64,000 bases of DNA, taken from positions 111,824-175,823 of the forward strand of contig SGPM01000019.1 in NCBI GenBank assembly GCA_004802725.1, read 5' to 3'. The notes beneath the pieces are model-generated. The model did not search any database. It was not told the DNA's origin and saw only the letters and a list, made by a program, of their open reading frames with translations. The stretch's first letter is position 1. Each line of letters opens with the position of its first letter. This document shows positions 1 through 10,913 of this stretch, piece after piece. A program made the translations under genes and the position numbers. Source of the stretch: Antrodiella citrinella (Eukaryota > Basidiomycota > Agaricomycetes > Polyporales > Steccherinaceae).

Positions 1-365
1 ACTCGGATGCCATTTTCATTTGCTCGTGTCCTCCAGTTCTCCGCAATGTCAGCGAGGCTCTTCTTGCTGCTCTTGCCTTGGAAGCTGACATCGGGTGTCA
101 ACGAGAGGCTCAGGCGGCGAGCGGCAGACGCCGGCGTTACGAGAGTCGACCCATTGGATGACGAGACAGAACGCAGGCTGAGAGGCGTGTACGGCGTAGA
201 AAGACTCGTGATAGGCGTGTAAGGCGATTGCGCATGGCGGACACTTGCTCGTTGGTTGGTTCGCTGGGGTGTTGCTGGAGGATTGCGTTCTGACTTGCGA
301 ATGACTGCTGGAGACGTGGGAGCTGAGGCAGGAATTGCGGGGTACGAAAAGGAATGTTTTGCCAT
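1..365 (-). CDS. Unknown Ser/Pro-rich protein, N-terminal part (runs off window start)
   Basis: An open frame starts at ATG 365 on the minus strand and stays open to base 1, so only about 121 N-terminal residues are visible. It begins MAKHSFSYPAIP and is rich in Ser, Thr, Pro and basic residues, including SPYTPITS and STPYTPLS, which look like proline-directed phosphorylation sites. The edge reads LADIAENWRTRANENG, a more ordered stretch. A second minus-strand frame starting at 564 overlaps it, but its downstream part lacks this composition. No domain is recognised, so function is unknown. The start codon is a choice: it is the first ATG in this frame. Confidence 0.5.
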   Translation of the reverse strand, partial: MAKHSFSYPAIPASAPTSPAVIRKSERNPPATPQRTNQRASVRHAQSPYTPITSLSTPYTPLSLRSVSSSNGSTLVTPASAARRLSLSLTPDVSFQGKSSKKSLADIAENWRTRANENGIR

Positions 366-1003
366 TATCGTTGAAAGAGTCGTTGAGGTCGCGTAAGGCG
401 ATGTTCTTGAGGTATTCGCCGTCGTCACCGCCGTCGTCGTCGAGAGTGAAGGTTGAATCAGATGTTTCAATGGCCAAATATTCCAGCGCCCTGACACGCG
501 GACCGTGGGAACTTCCTTTCACGAACACGATCACCTGACCGCGTTCGCGTCGCATAGACGCCATTTACGGCCGCTGGCGAAGTACTTATGTAATCATTCT
601 ACATTCTGTGCTGTCGCACTGGCAGCTTTGGTGGCATACCGTACCGCTGACATTGACAGTGTCCGTCGCATTGCTAGTAGCGACTGTGTCACAAATCTCA
701 ATAGCAACTATGATGCAGAGAAAATCTTTAACCGTGCAGTAATCTTTCTTTTTCATCTTGGCCGAGCTTTCTGACACAGTCGACCAGTACAGCTTGCCCC
801 AATATAATTGGTACGGGTGCGCTGTGGCACTTCGAGTTATTCTTCATGCCATGGTATAGACAATCGCCAGAGCACCTGCCTCAAGGGGGACTTCTGCCTT
901 TCCGCGACGGGATGTCGGGATGGTGAATGTCGGGAGGCGGCGCGGATGCAGGCGCACCGAGCAACTGCAGCATGCGATCCATCCGCTCCGCCCGAGCCTC
1001 CCA

Positions 1004-1021
1004 TTCCGAAATGACATAAAA
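1004..1021 (+). promoter_or_regulatory. Core promoter of kinase K1 (TTCCGAAATG plus ATAAAA)
   Basis: TTCCGAAATG is followed closely by a TATA-like ATAAAA, about 100 bp before the K1 start codon. The same TTCCGAAATG sits directly before a TATAAG upstream of kinase K2 (2851-2866). The sharing suggests that the promoter was duplicated with the gene. The rest of 366-1003 shows nothing else I can support. Confidence 0.4.
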
Positions 1022-1120
1022 TCGCGAGAAATTCACCAGTTACTCAAACACATCTGCCCTTCACCCTCAACACTTCTCCTACACCAACTTCACCAACTTA
1101 CTCACTCTCAACCATCAACA

Positions 1121-2513
1121 ATGGTCTCTTGCCACGATGAAGAACCAGCTGCAGCCAACCTTCTTGGCTGCACCTTCGATGAAGGACGGATGAGATTCGT
1201 CAAACTCCTAGGAACCGGCTCCGGCGGTGTGGTGTTTTTAGCCACAGAGGAGACAGGCACTTCCTCACCAGCCTCATATGCGGTGAAGTGCATTGTCAAA
1301 GCACGATACGGCTCGAGCAAACATCAGAGTCAGTGGCGCGAAATCGACAACCACAGAGCAGTGTCCTCACATCCAAACGTCGTGACCCTTCATCGGATCG
1401 TCGAAGAGGCTCACTTCCTCTTCCTCGTCATGGATTACTGCCCTGGTGGCGACCTCTTCAGCTTCCTCGTCGATGGGAAGACATTCTCTGGCGACGTCGC
1501 TCGCATCAAGAACATCTTCGGACAGTTGATCGACGCGCTAGCAGCCTGCCACAAAGCTGGCATTTACCATCGAGATGTGAAGCCAGAGAACGTACTTTGC
1601 AACGCAGACTGCACCAAAGTATACTTGGCTGACTTTGGGTTGTCTACGACAACCGCATACAGTCAGAATTTTGCCGTAGGCAGCTTCTCCTACATGAGCC
1701 CAGGTAAGTACACATACTCATCTTCGTTGCAGAGTTCATGCTAACGTTCATGTAGAATGCATCCATTACGATGTGAAGTCAGATTGTTACTCTTCTCGCC
1801 GTAACGACATATGGGCATTGGGGCCCATCCTCACCATCATGATATCGGGACGCAATCCATGGATGGTCGCAGTCGCCGCGGACGACTCCTTTGTCGCCTA
1901 CCTCCGGGACCCGCACTTCCTGCACAAGATGTTGCCGATATCCGAAGGTGCCAACCTCATCCTACGCCACATATTCACCAGGAAGGAGAAGAATCGTATC
2001 TCGCTCGAGTACCTGCGACAACTGGTGCTTCAACTTGACACCTTCTTCATGACGCCGGACGAAATTGCACGTGCACATCCATGCGTTCAAGAAATTGCCG
2101 AGACCTACTTCCGCAAGTCTCAGCGTCAGCTCGTTTATCACGACACCAACACGTCCTATGGTGCGGAGCTGGATGAGATGGATGGACGGCGCGTCATCCC
2201 ACATGTGCGCAAGCTCGCGGATGAGGTCGGCTCTCTATCTAAGGTTCCACTGGAGTCTCCGAAGAACCCTCATTCCGAGATCCAAGAAATCCTCCGTTCT
2301 CAGGACACCAACCCGACAAGCGTCCCATCGGATGGTTCGAACGGATCGGACGTATCCGCTCCTCAGCTTCCCGCCCTACCAGCGAAGATTTACCTTCCAC
2401 CACGGCACCAGCGGGGTAACAACAGAACTCCGGCCGCAGTCTCTTGCGCTCTGGATCACATAGAAGGGAGCTCGGGTCGGATAAGAAGACCAGTCGAGCG
2501 TGTGGTAGAGTAG
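1121..2513 (+). CDS. Ran1/Pat1-like Ser/Thr protein kinase, paralogue K1
   Basis: Two exons (1121-1703 and 1756-2513) encode 446 residues. The kinase domain begins near residue 25: Gly-rich loop GTGSGGVV (31-38), ATP lysine in YAVK (K56), HRDVKPEN from H150, DFG at 171-173 and YMSPE. Exon 2 continues with DIWALG and ISGRNPW, then the FLxKMLPIS block seen in the Ran1/Pat1/Ksp1-type fungal kinases. In fission yeast Ran1/Pat1 restrains mating and meiosis; that is family knowledge and not shown for this gene. Residues after about 320 are low-complexity and Ser/Pro-rich. All key catalytic residues are present, so it should be active. The intron splits the Glu codon of SPE exactly as in K2, K3 and K4. 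I start at ATG 1121 because the longer frame upstream is promoter and leader sequence. Confidence 0.85.
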
Positions 2514-2850
2514 CTACTCGGACGTCATCCCAGATGTGTCTTCGATGACTCGATCATATATATCTTTTCCTGGACCTATACTCTAGAGAGTGAATCTTTC
2601 TCGTTCTGTCCTGGATCCTGGGCTTAACAAACTTACGGTTAGTGATTTGTATCAGACACAATTGAGAATTTTGATTCAGACTGCTTGTCCGGATAGGCGT
2701 TTTTTGCGCTCCAGTGTGGCCGCTGACGGCGTGCGGTCGCGGTATCGAGGACCGTGGACTACACACATCCGTCCGCGCCATCCGCATCCGTCCCATCGAA
2801 GGCGCGAGTGAAGGCCCGTCCTGCACCTCACACCCGTCCTACACTGCCCC

Positions 2851-2866
2851 TTCCGAAATGTATAAG
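2851..2866 (+). promoter_or_regulatory. Core promoter of kinase K2 (TTCCGAAATG-TATAAG)
   Basis: TTCCGAAATG at 2851-2860 runs straight into TATAAG at 2861-2866. The same ten bases precede the TATA-like box of K1. The ATG of K2 lies 211 bp further on, beyond a tandem-repeat leader. Confidence 0.4.
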
Positions 2867-2931
2867 AAGGCCACAAGTTTACTGAAGCGTTCCCCCATAA
2901 CTTGTCCTCGAACACCCACCTTGGACATACC

Positions 2932-3076
2932 CCAGTGCTTTGATAGCACCACCACTACTAGTCTTCGTCATCCTCCAGTGCTTTGATAGCACCACTACTA
3001 CTGGTCTTCATCATCCTCTAGTGCTTTGACAGCACCACCCACATACTCTCCACCGTCTCCGTGCTTTGACAACACC
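2932..3076 (+). repeat. Four degenerate ~43-bp tandem repeats in the K2 leader
   Basis: Units begin with AGTGCTTTGAYAGCACCAC or close variants at about 2933, 2976, 3019 and 3060, giving periods of 43, 43 and 41 bp. The last unit is cut short by the K2 start codon at 3077. The first two units are nearly identical. Each unit holds GTGCTTTGATAGCAC, an imperfect palindrome that could bind a protein or fold in the RNA. Confidence 0.8.
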
Positions 3077-4497
3077 ATGTCTACTGTCATCCCTCCTGCC
3101 ATCCCCGACTTCACCGGTCAGGTGATCGACGGTCGTCTTCAACTGCTCGAAGTCATTGGCGAGGGCGCACACGGAGTTGTGTACCGCGCTGTCGAAGTGC
3201 CTCCTGCTGGATCTTCCCCGTCGCCTAATCCTACGGTGTACGCAGTGAAGGTCCAGTACAGAGGAGGTCGCTCGACGCGCAAGGGCCAAGCCCAGGCCCG
3301 GGAGATCGTCACGCATATGATTGCGTCCGATCATCCCAACGTCCTCACGCTCCACGGAGTCATCGAAGACGACCAGTTCGTCTTTCTCGTCACGGACTAT
3401 TGCCCTGGTGGCGATTTGTTCACCGTGATGATCGAGCAAAAGAAATATGCTCGAGATGACTACATAGCGAAGAAGATCTTTCTCCAGATCTTGGACGCTG
3501 TGGAGTCGTGCCACGCCAAAGGCATCTACCATCGGGATCTCAAACCCGATAACATCTTCCTTAACGCAGATGCCACTGAGATTTATCTCGGTGACTTCGG
3601 TCTTGCGACCGACGTTAAAAGATGTCATGCCCATGGTTGTGGTAGCGCGCCCTATATGAGCCCAGGTATGTTATCCCATTACTCTCATCTTCGAGTATAT
3701 TGCTTACTTCCTACGCAGAGTGCATCGGCCTAGATTTCAACTTTGGGCCATACTCTCCCAAAAGGGCCGATATCTGGGCTCTTGGGGTCATCCTCACAAA
3801 TCTCATCACCGGTCGCAACCCTTGGACACATGCGATCGTTGATGATGGCCTCTTCTCGAGATATTTGGCAGACTCCGACTTCATTCGGAAGGTCCTGCCC
3901 ATCTCGAAGGGAGCGAACGAGATTCTCAAGCGAGTCTTCTCGTTCAATCCCTACACGCGCATCAGCATCGCTGAGCTGCGTGAGGCCATTACGGAGCTCG
4001 ACACCTTCTTCATGTCTGAAGAAGAGATCGCCGGCTCCAATGAGCTCGTGAAGGGTGCAGCTGCATACTACTTCACGCGCTCCCCTTCCGAGACTTCAGC
4101 GGATGTCGAGCGTGTGGAACAGGCTGACGGAGCCACAGGCTATCCCAATATCCTCCCCGAGGATGCCTACGCCTTCGTCAGTCCTGATTCCAATGTCGCT
4201 CCACCATCTCCTCCCGCCCTCCTGTCCGCGAGCCGCATATTTACTATCGGCTCTGCGAGTGATGACTCCTCGTCATCGTCATCCTCCGGCTCCCTCACAG
4301 GGAGTTCCGGGACAGAGAGTACCGGGCCTCACACACCCGAGGCTCATGCGGTGGATGATGCAGAGCTGCTGGCTCTCTCCAATTCCGAGACAGATGGATT
4401 TACACTCTCCCAGCGTATGGCAGAGCCAACGCAGAAGGGACCCACACCCATCCACTGTCTCGTACAAGGAATTGATGAGATCGTCTGCAGTTTCTAG
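3077..4497 (+). CDS. Ran1/Pat1-like Ser/Thr protein kinase, paralogue K2
   Basis: Exons 3077-3665 and 3719-4497 encode 455 residues. Visible motifs are GEGAHGVV (28-35), YAVK (K58), HRDLKPDN (H152), GDFGLAT (DFG 173-175), YMSPE split by the intron, DIWALGVIL and ITGRNPW. It carries the ILxR/FIRKVLPIS and LDTFFMSEEE blocks shared by all four paralogues here. The N-terminal IPDFTGQVIDGR closely matches [12 protein letters not shown] of K4, so these two are probably nearest relatives. The last ~150 residues are disordered, with a Ser run near residue 365. It is probably an active kinase; substrates are unknown. It lies 560 bp downstream of K1 on the same strand, consistent with tandem duplication. 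Confidence 0.85.
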
Positions 4498-4735
4498 TAA
4501 AGTAGATCATACACATAAAACATTGGTGACGTTGCAAATCAGCGCACCACATAGAAATAGACAAATCAGAATGCATAATAATTCCCAACTATTTGAGTGA
4601 AGCGACCATTGCGATCACTAGTGTCAAAACATGAATACAGAAGGTATGCGCCATAGTAAGTACGCGCCAAACGGGCCTGCGTGCGACCAATAAGATACGG
4701 TACAAAAGAGCATCAGTGAATGAAAGCGAAGCGTC

Positions 4736-7020
4736 CTATAAACTCTCTATAATCCGTCTTGTCTCTGCCACCTTCTCCTGAAACAATGCGATTTTCCGCT
4801 CTCCGTCCTCCTTGAACCGCTGATACTGGACCTCAATCTCGCGCCTGATATACTGTTCTATCGTCATGGCGCTCTCGTCCTCTGTGAGATAGGACAGCTT
4901 CTCCGTCGGCATGTTAGCCAAGAACGGCATAACAGAATCAGGTAAATGAGACTCCGATGGCGCGGGCGGGTCAGGCTCTGGGGTAGCAGGGAGAAACTGT
5001 ACGGTCTTCGACTTGGGAGTCGATGGACCGGTTGGTTGTGGCGCAGATGAGGATGAAGTAGCGGATGAAAAGGTGACACCATTTTGCAAGGACTGTGTAG
5101 TATAATTTATGGTTGGAACGTCGTCGTCGGTATCCATGGGTGCGCTCGAAGATTGTCTCGGTGGTGACATCAACATGGCAACCTCCATCTGCATCTTGGC
5201 CTTGCCCTTCTTGGCTTTGTTACTGCTGGCTACGGATTGGAGTGCTGGCGTGTTTTGTGCAGAGACCTCTCTCCGCGAGGAGGACTCAATGAGAGGTGAA
5301 GAGTGCTTTGGTGGGGAAGACTGGCCGATAGACTCCGCCAGGCCACTATCTCGGTCGTGATTTTCCAAAACTGCGTCGTGATCAGAGGTCTTCGTATCGT
5401 GTCGAGGAACCTCCTGCACTGCATCAACGTCCATCTGAAGTTCTGCTGTAGCGTAGCCGGCGTCATCGGACGTAGAAGAACTCTTGCGGGTTTTGGTCTG
5501 GCTCTTCTGTGCCACTGATTCTGGGGCAACTGTGGCGGGAGTGGGAGGTTTCTTCGAAGATGTAACCCTGGTCTTGGTGGGAGGCTGCTTGTAATCCTCG
5601 ACTTCGACGTCGGATTGCAAGTTCGCTTTCGATCTCGTGCGAGTATGCTTCGTTGTGGAAGTGGACACAGGCTGCGTTTCTGTATCATCAGGTGCTTTCT
5701 TCTTCCTCGATGACGTCGTGGCTTTCTTGGCAGCTGGTGGTCGTCCTCTCTTGGGCTTAGCAGGCTCAGGTTCCGCTTCCACATCAGCCTCTCCCTCTCC
5801 CTCCTCGATATCGGCTTCCACCTTCTCCTCTTGAACGGATTCCATGTGTGCCTTACCTGTTGCCTTTCCCTTCCGCTTGGCCTTCGACACCTTCGTCCCA
5901 GTTTCACTTTCGCTACCTCCCACTTCCACGTCCTCATCTTCACTAGCCTCCGCCGTCTTCCCCTTCGCGCTCTTGCTCCGCGTAGCTCTACGAGGAGCGG
6001 TAGCGGTACCCGGCGCACTGGAAGATCCACTGGCAGTGGACTTCTTCCCCCTTGAGCCAACTGGTTTGCTCGGTTGTGCTACTGTCTCTTCCTCATCACT
6101 TCCCTCGGGATCTGCATCAACGACTGCACGAGGATTGATCTTTGATTGCGACGCGACACGAGATGGAGGTTTCGACGATACTCTTGATGGCGGTTTGCTA
6201 GTGACCTTGGTTGTGGATGCGACAGAGGCGACAGAAGCGAAGAACGGGCAAGCGACGCGCGTGCGTTCTTCGCGCTTTCTGTGTTCATCCCTGTGAGATG
6301 TTATTTTACATCAATGGTGTCAGAGATAAACGAAACACGCTTACATCGGATCGTCGTCGTCGTCCCATCCACTCAGAGATATCCCGCAATAGAAACAAGT
6401 GGCCGTATCGTCTCCTGCGGTCTGCGGTGTATATACGAACCCAGCCTTTGCCATCTGCGCAGATAAACATGAGGCAAAGCAAACGATAATCTAGTGACCT
6501 CACAGTACCTTCTTAGAGTTTGCGCCATGTCCCCTGACCGAATCGTGAGGCCACGTCTGATGCATCGTGTATGTCTCCAGTCGGGCTTTCTCCATAGTTT
6601 TACTCGATGGTAAACGCGTCGCGCCGGTAAATGTATAGCTACAGCAGACTATAAGGTCTATCTGTATAATAGAAACCAGACCGGAAACGCGTACCTTCCA
6701 TCTTCATTCATGTCTAACAGGAGACTACATCGGACCATGGCCCATGGACAAGTATTCGTGCATTTATCCCAGTGTGTCGAGAACGGATCGTCATCTTTGT
6801 CCCAGTCAGCAAGCTCCTTCTCACACATGAAGCAAGAGACATTATCGCGGTATTCTGTGGTAGGGTTGTAGTAAAATCCTGCTTCAGCTAACGTGCTTGG
6901 TGTTGCCTTGAATGTTGCGGGGTGAGGCCATTTCAGAGAGCCGGATATTGATTTGTTGAGAGGTTTAGTCCGCTTTGACGACTTTGAGAAAGATAATAGC
7001 CTGGCCTGTAGAGTGTCCAT
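4736..7020 (-). CDS. BIR1: BIR1/survivin homologue (two BIR domains)
   Basis: Four exons (7020-6695, 6638-6509, 6454-6345, 6290-4736) give 706 residues with consistent phases. BIR1 spans about 25-105 with zinc ligands C63, C66, H83 and C91. BIR2 follows across exons 2-4, with CFYCGISLSGW, EHRKR and the final Cys before PFF. A long acidic, Lys/Ser/Pro-rich disordered middle follows. The C-terminus (MTIEQYIRREIEVQYQRF onward) is a predicted helix like the one by which fungal Bir1/Cut17/Pbh1 joins the chromosomal passenger complex. Family role: brings Aurora kinase and INCENP to centromeres. ACGCGT occurs in intron 1 and in exon 2, but I do not claim it acts as a cell-cycle box. The start is set by the ATG just before the first BIR exon; it is divergent from WAPL. 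Confidence 0.9.
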
Positions 7021-7214
7021 CGTCAAGAATAAGATTCGTAGCAAGTCGAAGTGGTTGGACCGTCGACGTGCATTAGATTGGAAGTGAATGCATAGGATTT
7101 TCCCACGCTTAGTAACTGAACAAGGCTCGCGTTTCTCCCAGGTCAAGTAGCGCTAACTCTTGACCACTACCTTTCACTTGCACGGAGTACATATCTTCTC
7201 CTTCCTTCTGGCAA
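7021..7214. promoter_or_regulatory. Shared 194-bp region between divergent BIR1 and WAPL
   Basis: Only 194 bp separate the two start codons, so both promoters must lie here or in the transcribed ends. I see no TATA box. A CTTTCACTTGC stretch and pyrimidine-rich runs precede the WAPL start. The arrangement would allow joint regulation of two chromosome-segregation genes. Confidence 0.55.
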
Positions 7215-10200
7215 ATGCTACCTCGTACCTACAGCCGGAGACAACAGCGGCAGTCTAAAGCTTCCGAAGCTCTTTCAGACACTTCGTCAGACAGAAGCTT
7301 GAGCCCTTCGAGACGCAAGCGACGAAAGGTCGAGGTCGAGACTGCCCATACGTCTCCCCATGCTCCGGAGGACTTGGACAAAGAAACACTCGCTGCGGAA
7401 GTCTTTCACAGACTGGTTCCATCGAAGTCCGAGGGTGAGCATGCTTGCAGTATTTCATTTGTGCCGCAGTTGCACGTCGATGTCGCCGAGGTGTGTATGT
7501 TCACCAATGAACATGCTGTCACCAATCGGAGCAATCTCGTTGGAGACATTTGGTGCAGATGTAGTTGCTGTATGGACCGTGCTAGTGAAGAGCATTATTT
7601 TGACTTCATATTCAGGTATTCGCAATGGTCGTGCTACTTCACCGACGTCGCTACGTAGTGCCAGGCAGACCGCAACAAGGGCCGCTACAAGTCGTACTCA
7701 ATCCGTTCACGGTGCTCAAAGTAGGACTCGGAGTATACCTCACAACATTGCTTCGTCCTCATCTCACACACCTCGTGCCACATCTGTCCTTGCCGCTCCG
7801 CCTCTTTCATCCGACAAGACGGTCAAAAATCTGTCCGACCTTTTCGACTTCCACGAACGCCAAGATACTATAGAGAAGCCAGTCAGCAAGGGTGGCGGGG
7901 TGGCGAGACGTATGCTGCGACGTACCAAGACAGATCCCTCTGTCGACGTTTCGAGCACGCCCGAAGTACAAGCAGGACCCTCGACTCGGCGCAAGCTGAG
8001 CAGGGAGAAGACAGAAATCATTCGCATTGCTCCTGGTAGCCTACCCTCTACACCTACGAAACCGGGCTCATTCGAGGATCCTGCTATGGTTCGTCCTTTG
8101 CTTGCTGGCGCGAGCTCAAATGTACGCACCTATGGAGGCAAATCCCGTTCGTTCTTGGTCGCTCTTGGCACTAGCGGGAATCCCGCTGAAGATGATGAAC
8201 CCTTGGAGGACGACCCCGAGGACGATTTTACGATTCGGGAGTCTTATAACGAGCTACGTGAGCGTTGGGGAGTAGACAACTCAGATCATGATCCTTACCC
8301 AGAGCCGTCCATCTCTCCGGGCAGGCGTAAGGGAAAGGGTAGGCAAGCGGAGACACCTGTCGCCCACCTACCCAATGGTATGATGAATGATCTGAAGAGC
8401 ATCACCGAGTTAAGGAGCAAAGGAGAGTCTCGCCGGTTTTTGGATGACGTTGGGTACCTCTTTGAAGGGCTCGAGTCAACCGCTGCTCTCAGTGTTCGAC
8501 GTGGGAGGTGAGCAGACAAATGTGTGTTTGATGTCCTGAGCATTTATCCCCTACCAGCGCTATGGAAATTGTCAGCAAACTATGCGATGTGGAGTTCGCT
8601 CGTAAGGCCAAAGCTACCGATTTTCTTGGACGAACGTGGGACTCTCTCCGCGAAGGTGGAGGGGGTAAGGGTGACAAGGTCAGCTCATCGAGTACGATGT
8701 GTTTCTTCCTCTCACCATTCCCCATAGGTGTTGGATACTATCCTTGTATTCTTCATCTCCTTAGTCGCTCGTGATCCCCGCGACTTGCCCGAAGTCATGT
8801 TGAAGCCGGATTTTAACTCTGTCTTGTTCGGCCTACTAGCTTCCCTTGACAAGATCAATGATCCGCTATGGCTCCTGTCGTGTGGACTGAGTGACGTCGA
8901 ACTCAGACATGCCGGCATCGCAAAGACTGACAAGACATTGGTGAGTTCACATGGTTGTTGTGACTCAAATCAATGAATAACGTTCCTTAGCTTCATGGTA
9001 TACATACATTGATACGCAAGAAATCTGAGCTTTTTGGAGAGGAATCCGCTGTGCGTGTTGCTTTCCTTATATAATGCGAACTGATCTTCTCATTGCATGC
9101 CCAGATCTCCAATCGACTACTGATAGGATACACCTTGTCGGCTCTTCCGCCGCACCTTCATTCCTCGTCGGATGTCCACATCCTTTTGAACGATTTTCTC
9201 TCTGAGACTGAGCACATATCGTCCAGAATAACCTCCTATGCGTCCGGTCTCCCTCTAATTCCTCCTCTGCAATCGTCTTCGCGCATGCTCGCCTTTTCCT
9301 TCTTGCATATCGACCACTGTCTCCGGCTGCTGGACTCATACTTGCTCAGACAATGGTCCCAATCAGACGACCCATCGACTGACGACATCCGATCGATGGA
9401 GAACGCTGACACTCGTCAAGTACTGTCTCGCCTAATTGCCATCTGTGCGGCCACCGCTATGGCTTTACATGAAGATAGCCTTTTCGCGTTGCGTGATACA
9501 GGTCTGTTCATATATGTTCATGTCAGACGATCTGCGCTGACTTGCTAAAACCCTTGAAATGATTTAGCTCATCGATGCATGGAATCGTCGTTCAGAGTCC
9601 TCATCAATCTCACTCACGACAATGTGGATATATGTCAGACAATCGCGGAGGACCCCCTCACTCTGTTGACTCTCATACGTATAGTCGTAACGTCACACAG
9701 AGAACGCATGGCTTTCAATGTCCAGCAGGAGAGCGCGAGCGATCCAGGTGAGACGGACACTGCCGCTCAATTAGTCGACAGACTCTGCCTTGCTCTCGGA
9801 GTTCTTACGAATCTGGTTCAGAACGACCGAATGGTTCATCTCTCGCTGCAGGAACTCAGTAAGGCCCTTCAACGTTACTGGTTGGCATTACGAATCTGAT
9901 TCTCCCCAATATTTTTAGAAGTCGATCTTCGTTGTAGAGGGCAACGGAGGTGTAGTACTGCCTGTCGGTGCCAGTCACCGGTCAGTGGACTTGACTGTCT
10001 AGCGTCGGTGTATCTTGAGTTTTGCAAGCTCGACGCCGAGCTGGATGTGGTCGTACGCGGGCATATCGCGATCCTCTTCGGTCTTCTTATGCGTGGGAAT
10101 ACCGATGTCCAGCGGATGCTGTTGGAGAAGCTGCCCGGCACAACAAACAAGAAGAAACTTGCTGGTCTCGTGGACAATGCCCGAGAATTTGCCTTGTTCT

Positions 10201-10385
10201 ATGTTGAGTTCGCCAAGAAGGCGTCAGCTGCTACCGAAGGCCGGAACGAGGAGGAAGGCAGTAGGGAGGGTCCGGTCGCTGGTGACGTTGACATGCGACA
10301 AGTGCTGCGTGACACTCAGGGAGAGTCCGTGGCCCGAGATGTTCTCTCGTTCTTGACGAGTCTGCGTGACCAGACACGTTCATAA
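7215..10385 (+). CDS. WAPL: WAPL-like cohesin release factor
   Basis: Eight exons (7215-7434, 7616-8507, 8558-8678, 8728-8940, 8991-9050, 9105-9501, 9568-9858, 9919-10385) join in phase to 886 residues. The first ~300 residues are basic, Ser/Arg/Pro-rich and disordered. The conserved WAPL helical-repeat region starts near YGGKSRSFLVALG and ELRSKGESRRFLDDVGYL, and continues through LPEVMLKPDF, LLSCGLSDVELR, FRVLINLTHDN and LGVLTNLVQN. WAPL family proteins open the cohesin ring and release it from chromatin. Length and repeat layout fit fungal members. It is divergent from BIR1 with 194 bp between starts. The identification is by sequence pattern, and I am fairly sure of it. Confidence 0.85.
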
Positions 10386-10913
10386 CCGAACATGACCGAC
10401 ATTCATTGCGATACCCTTCCTGCAACATGATGGACACCGACGCGCCACCCCTGAAGTTAGACTCGAACGAATCATAGCGTGAGCGACCATACTCAATCTG
10501 TTTGAAGACAAAACACTGACGCCTGAGTAGGTTGGGATGATCTATATTAGCCATAAAGATAAAGATCCTTATAATACAGTACTGGTGTCTAATTTCTACT
10601 CTACTCGGACGAAACGCATGTTCGAAGTCATGATACCAACTTCCACATCGAACGACAAGATGCTTCTAAAGACCCCCAGCGAAGTCACAACGGACCGTTG
10701 GCAAATACAGAACACAACGCCAATGACCCTCAATCATCACGCGCCACACCACAAGATCCTTAATACTCCAGTGCGTGACTTGGAGAATGCTTAATGCAGA
10801 CAATTTTTCATACTCTCAGTCATTGCTGAATATGCTACTTGTATTGCGGACCGTGCTGAAGTATAAGTACTGCACAGGACACTTCCTTTCAATCATACAA
10901 GGCTCCAATCATC
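10386..10913. other. Intergenic spacer before the GH51 gene
   Basis: This spacer holds the WAPL 3' end and the GH51 promoter. Short open frames exist but none has family resemblance or convincing splice structure. I see nothing else. Confidence 0.5.

Noticed and set aside
49..564. 171-residue minus-strand frame as the gene at the window start
   Set aside because: The frame starting at 365 stays open to the edge with more protein-like composition; only one can be real.
6610..6692. Two ACGCGT words near the first intron of BIR1 as cell-cycle boxes
   Set aside because: They lie inside the gene and not in the promoter, and two such words can arise by chance.
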